A DNA stretch of 64,000 nucleotides from Chloracidobacterium sp. Lineage in GTDB: Bacteria > Acidobacteriota > Blastocatellia > Chloracidobacteriales > Chloracidobacteriaceae. The stretch lies in NCBI GenBank assembly GCA_025057975.1, contig JANWUV010000008.1:62001-126000 (forward strand), given 5' to 3'. Positions 26,048 to 35,941 of this stretch are shown here, in pieces (the first letter of the stretch is position 1; each line of letters opens with the position of its first letter). The position numbers and the translations under genes were made by a program. Under the pieces are notes generated by a model. That model did no database searches. It was not told the DNA's origin and worked only from the letters and a program-made list of their open reading frames with translations.

Positions 26048-26341
26048 TTGCACGGCGGGATTTCGTTTAGAGCCGAAAATGGAGGCTTGTTACATTCGGG
26101 CGGCTCAAAGTCTTGGCGGCCCCTAACCCTTGACGTTTCTTACCCCACAACCCCGCAAATTAGGCGACACAATCCTACTCGCTGTTGGCAGGCGGGAACG
26201 ACCGGCAGCCAGGTACATCCAACTTAGCCAGTAAGATGCTGTGTGCGCTTCTTGAAGTGCTGCCGCGGCCCACCAAGCGGTCTATGGTTTTATATCCTTT
26301 TGAGGACTGCTCTTGTCGAAGGCTGAGCGCGTATTGGGAGC
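26048..26341. other. Convergent intergenic region, no gene seen
   Basis: 294 bp between ftsY and a response regulator on the other strand. It contains a weak inverted repeat, GAGCCG (26070-26075) and CGGCTC (26101-26106), without a T-tract. No convincing coding sequence, RNA or repeat was found. Confidence 0.6.
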
Positions 26342-27709
26342 TTAGAGCATTTCACCGCAGTGCGGGCAGATGATGTCGCTTTCGAGGACCCGCCCGCCGC
26401 AGTGTGGGCAAGTCATTTCCGCCACGACCACTGGGACGCTTTCAGTCGGCGGCGTAACGGCGACAATGACTGCGCTGGCCAGAATGTCGGTGCCGGTTTC
26501 CTGAAGCAACGCCACTTCCTCTAAAACCCCATCGCTTGAGACATCCGCCTCATCGAACGTTTCCGAAGAGGCTGCTGAAACGTCCATCGCCGCCGTCGCT
26601 TCCGGCGTGAGTGGAATCTCCTGTGTGTTGTTTTCTGGCAGTTCGACTTCGGTCACTTCGTACAGCCCGCCGATGTGCACCGCCGCATTGCTAGTGTCGA
26701 ATCGGATGCTAAGCCCAGCCGCCGGGTCTGGAGGTGGAAGTTCAGCCGTAATGCGCTCCGGCAGACTAAAGCTGACATCCGTTGTCATTTGCGTCGGAAT
26801 CGGCGCAAAGAAGTTGGTTGAAGGGTAGGGATCGGTAAAGGGAGTCGCCTGGCTCGTGACGGTCTCCGAAGGAGTGGTTGCCTGTGTCGGAGTGGTTTCC
26901 GGCATCGCCGTCGCTGCCGTGGAAACGGCGTCGCTTGTCGCCATCTGGTCGAAAGGCGTTTCACTGAAGTACGCCGCATAATCGCCCCTGGCGACAACCG
27001 AGTATGGATCGGGCAACTCCATCGTCGGTGTGGTTGGCGCAGGCGGCGCTGTTTCCTGGGGCGTCTCCATCACCGCTGGTGACAATGCCGACGGGGGGGA
27101 AGGTAAGGCGTTGGCTTCCTCTAAAGAATGCGCCGGTGTTGGCGCATCGCCGTCAACCGCTTCTGACGCGACTACGTCCGGCGACGCTTCAACAGCTTGC
27201 AGAGGGGCTTCGGCGATAGGGAACGACGCTTCATCCGTGTGCGGTGACTCAGCAGGTGGCTCGCCGCCAAAGACCGCCTCAACGTCTTCCTCCCGAACCT
27301 CTTGGACGAAATCGCCCGACTCAAAACCGATTGGCGGACGTCCATACTTGCGCCAGAGTGCATTGACGGTTTCAAGAAGGGCGAACGGATCAAGCGGTTT
27401 GACCAAGATTTCATCCGCGCCGACACGCAGCGCCTCGTCTCGGTCAAACGGTTCGCCGTCGTGGTGAATCATCAGCACCGGAAGCTCTAGTTTGAGGACC
27501 TGCTTGATGTGACGACAGGCCTCATAGCCCGTCTTTCCGGGCATCAACACGTCGAGGACCACCAAGTCAGGATGCATTTCACCGGCGCGGCGGGCCGCCA
27601 AATCGCCGTTGCCGACCGCAACCACTTCAAACCCCTGTTGCTGAAAAAAGGCTTGCAGGTCACGGCGGGTGGGTACGTGATCGTCGGCAATCAGGATGCG
27701 GCGGGTCAT
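26342..27709 (-). CDS. Response regulator with long acidic linker and C-terminal zinc ribbon
   Basis: A 455-residue protein. Residues 1-122 are a receiver domain (ADDHVPTR, Asp in VVLDVLMPG, Lys in LVKPLDPF). Residues about 130-425 are a Pro/Thr/Glu/Ala-rich, acidic and probably disordered linker. The C-terminus is a double CPxCG zinc ribbon (CPHCGGRV and CPHCGEML). A receiver tethered to a zinc ribbon by a long linker suggests a protein-protein adaptor. ATG 27709; it lies 33 bp after the stop of the TPR/receiver/DUF4388 gene and is probably cotranscribed with it. Confidence 0.85.
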   Translation of the reverse strand: MTRRILIADDHVPTRRDLQAFFQQQGFEVVAVGNGDLAARRAGEMHPDLVVLDVLMPGKTGYEACRHIKQVLKLELPVLMIHHDGEPFDRDEALRVGADEILVKPLDPFALLETVNALWRKYGRPPIGFESGDFVQEVREEDVEAVFGGEPPAESPHTDEASFPIAEAPLQAVEASPDVVASEAVDGDAPTPAHSLEEANALPSPPSALSPAVMETPQETAPPAPTTPTMELPDPYSVVARGDYAAYFSETPFDQMATSDAVSTAATAMPETTPTQATTPSETVTSQATPFTDPYPSTNFFAPIPTQMTTDVSFSLPERITAELPPPDPAAGLSIRFDTSNAAVHIGGLYEVTEVELPENNTQEIPLTPEATAAMDVSAASSETFDEADVSSDGVLEEVALLQETGTDILASAVIVAVTPPTESVPVVVAEMTCPHCGGRVLESDIICPHCGEML

Positions 27710-27742
27710 TCCGAGGCGAGTGGTTGACGTAGCTGACCGTGA

Positions 27743-29992
27743 TCAAAGCCCTTTGGCGATGAACTTGACACGCCCGTTGTCAACCGAAACTGAAAATGAG
27801 ATGTGGGTGCAGTTGAGCTGGCTTTTGATTTTGGCCGACTGGTCGCACAGGATGCGATGAAAACGCGCAAAGGTGAAATCCTGAATTGACTCGCCGCACT
27901 GTCGCTTGGCTGCAACGACGGCATCATAAAGTTGTCTGGCAAGGGCTTCTTCCTTGGCCGGGTCGGTGAATGTAACCCGATACTCACCTTGAAACGCAGG
28001 CGGCGGTGGGTCTGACGGTGACGACGGCGGAGCAGTGTAACCCGACGGGGCCGCTGGCACGCCGGGATCATAAGCCGGCGGAATTAACGGTGGCAGGGTC
28101 GGTTGCCCCGGAGGCGGAGTCGCTCCATAGGCTGAAGGGGCGGTGTACGGCGGCTGGTAGCCGGGCGGCGCATAGGTCGGTTGAGGTGGCGGCGGATAGC
28201 TGCCTTGTCCGTAGCCGGCCTGCCCGTAGCCAGCCGGCGGATATGCTGGCGGGAATGTCTGCGCCGAGTAAGGCGGTGCCGTGGGTGGCAGGTAAGGCGC
28301 TTGCGGCACTAAGGGCGCACTGCCGCCCGCCGGAGGATACGCGCCGCCGGGATAGGGCTGGCTGGTCGGGTAGGCTTGACCGGCCGGGTAATGCAATGGC
28401 CCAGTCGCCGGATAAGACGGCAGGGACGGTGAGGTGGGCAGGGAAGCCGGAGGAATCGGCGAGGCGCTGGGCGGGGGGACAAGCGGTGCATTCGAAGCTG
28501 GCGGTGGAGTTTGTTCGCGGCTGCCGGGAGACCAAAGCACCGCAAATATCCGCAGCAGGTCAATGTCGTGGTGCGCTTGCTGGATGCATTGCCCAACCGT
28601 ACGTTTGCCGTCTATGAGCGCCATGACACGGCGAACTTTCTCCGGGGGGAAACCAGCAAGCCACGAAGCATCGAAACCCGGCGGCAGCGTCGCTGGCGTA
28701 CTGGGTGGCGGCAGCGCGGCGATCAAACCTTGCTCTTCATCGTAGCGATGGAGCGCCTCCAAGATGAGCTCTGATGCCCGCATGTTAATGACGTTCGGGC
28801 GCGTCACCGGTTGCTGAGTGAAGACGTAACTTCCCTCCGACCACTGCACCATGTGGATGATGGCGGCGATGCCAGTAAAAGAACCGCTTTCCGCATCCAC
28901 GGCGGCGCCGTCTTTGAAGTAAATCGTTCCGGTCTCCTGACTTGGCGTGACGATCTTGACGACGCCTTCTTTACGTTCGCGTTCCATCTGATTGAGGATG
29001 TCGGTGAGGCTCGTGTGGGAGAGTTGTCCTCCGACCCGCGTCGTCGCTGGTTGCCGCTTGAGGATACGCTTGACCTTGAGCGGGATTTCCCGAACGCTAA
29101 AAGGCTTGGCCCAGTAATCCTCAACGCCGAGTTCGAGGGCGGAAACCTTCTCGTCTTCCTGTGCGCGGGAGGAAAGGCAGACAAACGGAATTTTGGCGAG
29201 GTTTGGGTCGTCCTGAAGGGCAGCGAAAAGCTGGCTGCCGTCCATCTTGGGCATCATCAAGTCGGAAATAATCAGCGCTGGGGTGTGCTGTTTGAGGATG
29301 TTCAGCGCCTCCAACCCGTTGTTGGCCGTCATAATCTGACAACCAAGCGGCTTGATGATTTTCTCCAGAATCATCAAAACATGGGGCTCGTCGTCTACCA
29401 GCAAAACCAGCCGGTCGGAGAAATCCTCCTGATCTTTGTCTTTCTGAGCGCGGCTACTATTCTCCTCCGTGACCCAAGTGGCTTTCGCCCCCTGCATCCA
29501 CTTTTCGCTGCGCTCCTGAATCATTTCGCGCAGCTCTTTGCGGTAATCGGCGTCTTTTTCCCCAAAGCCGGGCAGCATTTTGAGGAAGCCCATCGCCGCT
29601 TCAGGTTGTTGCTCGCTCAAGTACAGGCTGATCACCTGCCGGCAGTATTCGTACGCCCGGTCGAACTGTCGCGTCTCAAAGTAGATGTTGACGATGTTTT
29701 TGAGAATGGTGGCGCGCTGGGCCGGTTCCACCATGCGCTCCACCTTGCGGTAGAACACCAGCGCCAGCTCATACTGCTTGCTGCTGCGATAAACGTCCGC
29801 CAGCCGCATAAAGTGGCTAATGGCGGCTTCGAGGTTGCCGCTTTCCTGATACGCCTCGGCTAACCGCTTGAGTGCGTCCACATTGGCAGGGTTGTCGCGG
29901 ACGGCGTTTGAAAGCTGCTCGATCTCACGCGCCAGCTTCATTTGGTCAAGCTGATTGGCGACTTGTCGGCGGACGTTCTTGAAAAGTTCCAT
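27743..29992 (-). CDS. TPR / receiver / DUF4388 multidomain regulator with Pro/Tyr/Gln-rich linker
   Basis: A 749-residue protein. Domains: helical TPR repeats (about 20-170), receiver (about 195-315; Asp in IISDLMMPKMDG, Lys in WAKPFS), DUF4388 (about 320-430; LTDILNQMERERKEGVV, GTIYFKDGAAVDAESG), a helical region, a low-complexity linker rich in Pro, Tyr, Gly and Gln (about 505-665, bases about 28000-28480), and a C-terminal domain (671-749) similar to the C-terminal domain of MXAN_5187-type proteins. ATG 29992. It is the upstream gene of a two-gene unit with the zinc-ribbon regulator. It probably assembles a cytosolic signalling complex; pathway unknown. Confidence 0.87.
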   Translation of the reverse strand: MELFKNVRRQVANQLDQMKLAREIEQLSNAVRDNPANVDALKRLAEAYQESGNLEAAISHFMRLADVYRSSKQYELALVFYRKVERMVEPAQRATILKNIVNIYFETRQFDRAYEYCRQVISLYLSEQQPEAAMGFLKMLPGFGEKDADYRKELREMIQERSEKWMQGAKATWVTEENSSRAQKDKDQEDFSDRLVLLVDDEPHVLMILEKIIKPLGCQIMTANNGLEALNILKQHTPALIISDLMMPKMDGSQLFAALQDDPNLAKIPFVCLSSRAQEDEKVSALELGVEDYWAKPFSVREIPLKVKRILKRQPATTRVGGQLSHTSLTDILNQMERERKEGVVKIVTPSQETGTIYFKDGAAVDAESGSFTGIAAIIHMVQWSEGSYVFTQQPVTRPNVINMRASELILEALHRYDEEQGLIAALPPPSTPATLPPGFDASWLAGFPPEKVRRVMALIDGKRTVGQCIQQAHHDIDLLRIFAVLWSPGSREQTPPPASNAPLVPPPSASPIPPASLPTSPSLPSYPATGPLHYPAGQAYPTSQPYPGGAYPPAGGSAPLVPQAPYLPPTAPPYSAQTFPPAYPPAGYGQAGYGQGSYPPPPQPTYAPPGYQPPYTAPSAYGATPPPGQPTLPPLIPPAYDPGVPAAPSGYTAPPSSPSDPPPPAFQGEYRVTFTDPAKEEALARQLYDAVVAAKRQCGESIQDFTFARFHRILCDQSAKIKSQLNCTHISFSVSVDNGRVKFIAKGL

Positions 29993-30267
29993 AGCTGCTT
30001 ACAGATGTTCGGACAGATCCCCCGAAAGCCTTGACGAGTAGAGACGAGTCAAGCGGTCCTTGAGACTTTCCAGCGCCCGCCTACGGCTCTGAGGGAACAT
30101 TCGGCGGGCGGACAGCGTCGGCAACCAACGCCTCTGACTTGGGTTCAGTCTAGGACAGGTTGATAAATGAAGCAACGGACGACTGAGAACCTGCCTAGAA
30201 GGAGAACTTTTTGCTGGAAAAGCAGCGATTCGTTCAGCCTTGTAAACAAAAGCCTTCTCCTCGGAAA

Positions 30268-31332
30268 TTACCCCCGTTTGAAGTTTTGCTTCAAAAGAGC
30301 GTTGAGTTGGCTGCGCGTCATCTGAACGGTCGCCGTCAGACGCTTGCCGTCAGCCTTAATGCTGGTATTGTTGAGGAAAGCCGTCGTTTCGGGCTTGCGC
30401 GGTACTAGCGCTAGTCCGCTGTTGATGAGCTTTTGCAGGGCGGTGGCTTCGAGTGGCGAGGCGGCAAACCCACCGATGCGCAGCGTCATAAACTGCGGCC
30501 CGACGTCCAGCGTCAGCGTTGTCGAAGTCAGAATATGTAGCGGCCCCAGCGCCTGCGAGGCGCTGACAGCGCGCGCAATGGTGAGCGCCGCCTCGTCTAC
30601 GGCGTCAATACCCGACGACCGCATAATCCGAATGTTGGACAGGCGCCCGCTCGGCTCGACGCGGAAAGCCAGCGTGATGACAAAGGTCTCTTGCTCAAGG
30701 TTAAGTTCGCCCGACTCACTGAGCGCATACAGCTTGGTGACAACGGCTTTGATTGGGCCGACATCCACCTTGCCGAAACCCAGCGGACGATTGACGGCGG
30801 CGTTCGGTTCATCTCGGGTTGAGTCATCTCGCCGATGCCGCTGCACCTGCTCCTCCGCCTCACGCGCCTGTTCGCGCCGCCGACGTTCAGCTTCAGCGCG
30901 ACGACGCGCCTCTTCTTCACGTTTGCGGCGGCGAGCTTCTTCTTCGGCGCGGCGACGGGCGGCATCCGCCACCGCGTCCTTGATCGGTGCATCCGGAGCA
31001 ACTAGTCCTTCGGGATTCGGCAGCGGTTTGTAGCGTGGATCGGTAAGCGTCACCCAGTCCACGTCATACTCGCTTTCGACGACATCCACGTCAAACGGCA
31101 CGATGAACGTCCGGTAGATTTGATACCCCCAGAACGGCAAGTGCAGCGCCAGCGCCAACGCCAGCCCCAACTTGAAACCGTGCCGCACCCAAAACGAAGG
31201 TTGCCCCTCAAAGTCGAGCGTGTGCGGCGTGGCGTAAATGAAGCCGTGCAGGATGTATGTCCGCAGGGAAGGCACGGAGACGGACGGGTCGGAGGTCGGA
31301 GGTAGGTCATGAGATGGGCGTTGGTCGGGCAT
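30268..31332 (-). CDS. TonB-family energy-transducer-like protein
   Basis: A 354-residue protein from ATG 31332. A membrane helix (about 36-55, LGLALALALHLPFWGY) is followed by a periplasmic linker, an Arg/Glu-rich helical stretch (about 110-165), a TonB C-terminal-like domain (about 195-270: ITLAFRVEPSGRLSNIRIMRSSGIDAVD with the V-x-x-SG pattern) and a further 80 residues. The SG-xx-D-xx-A pattern is the TonB_C signature. The long charged helix resembles TolA. It could work in outer-membrane energy transfer; no ExbB/ExbD is adjacent. Confidence 0.78.
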   Translation of the reverse strand: MPDQRPSHDLPPTSDPSVSVPSLRTYILHGFIYATPHTLDFEGQPSFWVRHGFKLGLALALALHLPFWGYQIYRTFIVPFDVDVVESEYDVDWVTLTDPRYKPLPNPEGLVAPDAPIKDAVADAARRRAEEEARRRKREEEARRRAEAERRRREQAREAEEQVQRHRRDDSTRDEPNAAVNRPLGFGKVDVGPIKAVVTKLYALSESGELNLEQETFVITLAFRVEPSGRLSNIRIMRSSGIDAVDEAALTIARAVSASQALGPLHILTSTTLTLDVGPQFMTLRIGGFAASPLEATALQKLINSGLALVPRKPETTAFLNNTSIKADGKRLTATVQMTRSQLNALLKQNFKRG

Positions 31333-31468
31333 AGGCAAAAGCGTCGTCCATCAAGCGTCCGTCCAGACGCCGCATCGTGGAGAAAAGTTCCCTAGGTTGC
31401 AAGCGCGTCGTCTGGTTTGTCCGGGTTCAGCGCTGGGCGGGGTCGAACACAGGGGATTCGGCCCTTGC

Positions 31469-31497
31469 TTGTCACGCTTCGCTTGCTTTCGTACTAT
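31469..31497 (+). promoter_or_regulatory. Candidate sigma70 promoter for the UbiB-type gene
   Basis: TTGTCA (31469-31474), a 17-base spacer and TACTAT (31492-31497): five of six and four of six consensus bases. It lies about 75 bases before the start at 31575 in the divergent gap with the TonB-type gene. Confidence 0.55.
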
Positions 31498-31574
31498 CCT
31501 CTCGCCGGAAGTCCTGAGGAATCCGCACTAAGTGCGCATCCAACCGTACTTTCCAACATTCGCCGATATCTGAC

Positions 31575-33050
31575 GTGACGCTCCAAGGTCCTACCATCAA
31601 CGTCCCCCGCCCGGAACGCGCCGCCTCCGCGTCGGTTCACCGTACGATGGCCGGACGCTACCAAGTCGCGCGCCGTGCGGCGCAGGTTGTCGGAGCGGCG
31701 ACACCGTTGATTTTGGGTTACTGGCGGGACGGTCGGCGGTTTTTCTTTTTCGGCGGCGCGCGGCGCGTGACCGAAGCGACGCACGCCGAGCGGGCGCGGC
31801 GTATCCGCGCCGAAATTGAGCGGCTTGGCGTCAGCTTCATCAAAGTCGGTCAAGTCGTCAGTACACGCGGCGACCTGCTGCCGAAGCCCTATCTCGAGCA
31901 ACTCCGTCAACTACAGGACAATCTGACGCCGTTGACGTTCGGCGAGGTGCGGGCGGCGTTAGAGGCGACCTATGGCTGTCCGCTGGAGGACGTATTTGAA
32001 GATTTCGAGCCGACGCCCATCGCCACCGCCAGCATTGGGCAGGTACACCGCGCACGGTACGCTGGTCAGCCGGTGGTCGTTAAGCTCATCCGACCCGGTA
32101 TTCAACATCAACTCGCCACAGACTTCCGCATTGTGACGGCGCTGTTGCGATTCCTTGACGAACAGTTGGTGCGCTTTCGACAGGAAAACTCGGATGTCCA
32201 CGTTCTGACGCGCCTGTTTTCGCAAATCGTGACGGAAGTCAACGCCGGACTGCGCGAGGAGATGGATTTTGTCTTTGAACGCGCCAATGCGGAGCGTTTG
32301 GGGGCGTTGTTGGCGGACAACCCACTGGTTGTCGTCCCGCAGGTCATCGGCGAGTTGTGTCGTCCTGAGGTCCTAGTCTTGGAATACCGCCCCGGCATCA
32401 AGATCAGCGATGGCGAAGCGCTGCGCGCCGCTGGCTTTGAGCCGCTGCAGATCGTTGAGCGCTTGGTGGAAGTCTATCTGGAGATGATTTTGGTTCACGG
32501 CGTCTATCACGCCGATCCGCATCCGGGCAACATCGCCGTGGACGAACGCGGACGCATCATTTTGTATGACTTCGGCATTGTGCGGACACTGTCGGCACGC
32601 ATCCGGGACAGCCTGCTCAAGATGACGCTAGACGGCCTGCGCGGCGACGTACCGGCAATTGTAGATGAACTCTACCGGATGGGCGTGGTGGACCCGGCGG
32701 CTGACCGGACGATTGCACTGCGAGTCGGCGAGAAGTTTCGGGAACTCTATCTGCGCGATATGCCAACGGCGGAGCGGATTGAGGCCATCGGACGCTACAT
32801 GCGGGATGCGTTCGGGTACGTCCCGCTGCGGATGCCGAAGGAAATGGTTTACGTTTTTCGCGTTGTTTCCATGCTGGAGGGACTGGGCACTTGCTTCAAG
32901 CCCGGTTGGAACATCATGGCGGACGCTTCACCGGCGGTGCAGCGGGGCGTCCGTAAGATGATGATGGCAAACAACACCATCAACTGGCCGGAACTCATCG
33001 CCCAGTGGGTTGGGCGGTGGCTTCGGACGCTTTTCGTACGCCCGGCTTGA
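31575..33050 (+). CDS. ABC1/UbiB-family atypical kinase
   Basis: A 491-residue ABC1/UbiB/AarF-type protein kinase-like protein (475-residue core if ATG 31647 is used). The family hallmark KxGQ is present as FIKVGQ, followed by IGQVHRA and the ATP-binding Lys (VVVKLIRPG), catalytic HADPHPGN and metal-binding YDFG. UbiB proteins support quinone biosynthesis through ATPase activity; in phototrophs homologues are also linked to plastoquinone or tocopherol metabolism. Quinone role is by family. The upstream gene is divergent. Confidence 0.92.
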   Translation: MTLQGPTINVPRPERAASASVHRTMAGRYQVARRAAQVVGAATPLILGYWRDGRRFFFFGGARRVTEATHAERARRIRAEIERLGVSFIKVGQVVSTRGDLLPKPYLEQLRQLQDNLTPLTFGEVRAALEATYGCPLEDVFEDFEPTPIATASIGQVHRARYAGQPVVVKLIRPGIQHQLATDFRIVTALLRFLDEQLVRFRQENSDVHVLTRLFSQIVTEVNAGLREEMDFVFERANAERLGALLADNPLVVVPQVIGELCRPEVLVLEYRPGIKISDGEALRAAGFEPLQIVERLVEVYLEMILVHGVYHADPHPGNIAVDERGRIILYDFGIVRTLSARIRDSLLKMTLDGLRGDVPAIVDELYRMGVVDPAADRTIALRVGEKFRELYLRDMPTAERIEAIGRYMRDAFGYVPLRMPKEMVYVFRVVSMLEGLGTCFKPGWNIMADASPAVQRGVRKMMMANNTINWPELIAQWVGRWLRTLFVRPA

Positions 33051-33090
33051 GCGCCTACGGCGTCGGCTGCGGCGGCAGGGAGGGGTTTCA

Positions 33091-34365
33091 ATGCGGCGTT
33101 ACATGAAGCGACTTCTGTACACAGGTTGTCGTTTGGTTGGCGCGGCGCTCGTGTTAGGCGTGAGCGGTCATGGGGTTTGGGCGCAAAACGGCGCCATTCG
33201 CGGCACGGTCTTCTATCAAGCGTCGCCGGACGCCAAGCCGGAGCCGAAACCGGGGGTGGAGATTCTCATCCTGCGGCAGGACATCAAGGGGCGGCTGACG
33301 ACCAAGACGGATAAGAAAGGCGGCTACTTTTACACAGTCCAAGCGTTTGGGACGTACGTTGTCGTCGCCCACGGACCGGGGTTGAAGTATCAGGTCAAAC
33401 CGCCGGTGCGCATCACCAGCACCGAGCCGGTCGTCATTGACATCACCATCACGCCGGGCGACGGGACGCTCCCACCGGACGCCCAACTGCTGGAAGAAGC
33501 CAAGGGTGGTGGAACCCCCGTGGCGATTCCTGTTGCGCCAACCACGCCACCTCAACCGACTGCCGAGGAAAAGGCGGCGGCGGCCAAGCTCAAGACCGAA
33601 CGTGAACGCATTGAGAAGGAAAATGAGCGTGCCCGTACCATCAACGAGCAATTGCGCGCTCTGATGGATTCGGGTAACGCGGCTTTCAACCGCAAGGACT
33701 TTGAAACGGCGGCAAGCGAGTACCGCAAGGCGCTGGCGCTGGACGAAAATCAACCGGGCTTCCTGGGTAACCTTGCCTCGGCGATGCTCGAAATCGCCGT
33801 CAGAAAGTACAATGCCAAGCAGCGCGACGAAGCGCGGAAGGCGTTTCAGGAGTCGGCTGAGGCGGCGGCACGGGCGGTCGCCATCAACGACGCCCAGCCC
33901 CCTGAAAAGCGTGACCCCGTTTACCGCAGCAAGGCGGCGGAAGCCTATCGTTTTTTGGCTGAACTTTATGCCGATGCGGAAGCCGGCGAGAAGGCCGGAA
34001 AGTTCTACAGTGAACTCGCTGACCTCCAAACCGACCCGAAGAAACGCCACGAAATGAAGGTCAAGGCAGGGGATTCATACCGGTTCGCCGGGAAGTTCAA
34101 TCAGGCCGATGAGTTTTACCGGGCCGTCCTTCAGGAGGACGGGAACAACATTGCGGCAATGAACGGTTTGGCGATGTCGCTGCTGTCGTCGGACCCGGAA
34201 CTACTGAATCCGAACAAAGCCGGGGAAGCGATTGCGCTGTTTGAAATGGTGGCCGCTAAGGCGACTGATCCAAACATCAAGCAATCCGCGCAGGCCAGCG
34301 CTGAGTACATTCGGACGACGGCGAAGGAAATCGTTCGTCCCAAGCCCGGCCGGAAGAAAAACTAA
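33091..34365 (+). CDS. Secreted TPR protein with N-terminal carboxypeptidase-regulatory-like domain
   Basis: A 424-residue protein. Signal peptide (about 1-31, LYTGCRLVGAALVLGVSG then WAQ). A beta-sandwich domain of the carboxypeptidase regulatory type (GAIRGTVFYQ ... KGGYFYTVQAFGTYVV, about 34-125), a coiled segment (about 165-195) and TPR repeats (about 200-400, GNAAFNRKDFETAASEYRKAL and similar). ATG 33091 is chosen because GGAGGGG precedes it and the signal peptide begins there; a GTG or ATG further upstream overlaps the UbiB gene. Probably periplasmic, with protein-protein contacts. Function unknown. Confidence 0.85.
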   Translation: MRRYMKRLLYTGCRLVGAALVLGVSGHGVWAQNGAIRGTVFYQASPDAKPEPKPGVEILILRQDIKGRLTTKTDKKGGYFYTVQAFGTYVVVAHGPGLKYQVKPPVRITSTEPVVIDITITPGDGTLPPDAQLLEEAKGGGTPVAIPVAPTTPPQPTAEEKAAAAKLKTERERIEKENERARTINEQLRALMDSGNAAFNRKDFETAASEYRKALALDENQPGFLGNLASAMLEIAVRKYNAKQRDEARKAFQESAEAAARAVAINDAQPPEKRDPVYRSKAAEAYRFLAELYADAEAGEKAGKFYSELADLQTDPKKRHEMKVKAGDSYRFAGKFNQADEFYRAVLQEDGNNIAAMNGLAMSLLSSDPELLNPNKAGEAIALFEMVAAKATDPNIKQSAQASAEYIRTTAKEIVRPKPGRKKN

Positions 34366-34411
34366 AACCTTTGGCATCCCAGCGAGCTAGTCACAAAGCG
34401 GGTATCAACGT

Positions 34412-35631
<1,220 letters not shown>

Positions 35632-35632
<1 letters not shown>

Positions 35633-35677
35633 GTCGGCGAGGCGGTGTTTTGAACAGCCGCCCATCATCGGCCGACC
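35632..35677 (+). terminator. Nested hairpin at the ispG stop
   Basis: GGTCGGC (35632-35638) pairs with GCCGACC (35671-35677), enclosing GGCGGTG (35641-35647) paired with CAGCCGCC (35655-35662, one bulged G) around TTTTGAA. No T-tract follows, so it may end transcription poorly or protect the 3' end. Confidence 0.5.
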
Positions 35678-35941
35678 CTCGATAAGCGGAATACACCGCT
35701 TTCCGCAGGTTGTTCCTTCATCGTTGGGTCAGGCGCTAGTGTGCTTTTCAAGAAATCTACCGGCGGCGGTGAAAAACCGTCACAGCCCGTCAGGTAAGAC
35801 AGCCCACGAAGCAGGCAGCGGCTTTCGCCCTCTCCAGCGGCGAGGCGGAGCGTTCCCCGCTACGCAGGCTGGACCGTTGCAGTCCCCGCCGCCGGCCGCC
35901 CACGCCGGGGCATGGCGCGATTACCTCCTCGGAAACCGCCT
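35678..35941. other. Intergenic region between ispG and the PuhE fusion gene (convergent)
   Basis: About 264 bp without a credible gene. A short open frame on the plus strand (108 codons from 35619) is Arg/Pro-rich and overlaps both neighbours. The sequence GGTGAAAAACCG (about 35769-35780) recalls the core of a cobalamin riboswitch, but the other conserved boxes are missing and no plus-strand gene follows. Confidence 0.5.

Noticed and set aside
28811-29863. Plus-strand frame of 350 codons opposite the TPR/receiver protein
   Set aside because: No family pattern; the minus strand contains receiver and DUF4388 motifs.
35760-35830. Cobalamin-riboswitch-like core (GGTGAAAAACCG followed by ACAGCCCG)
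   Set aside because: The GGGAA box, the ACTGTAA segment and the AGCCAGGAGACCTGCC box are not found, and no plus-strand gene starts downstream. A covariance-model search (Rfam RF00174) would settle it.
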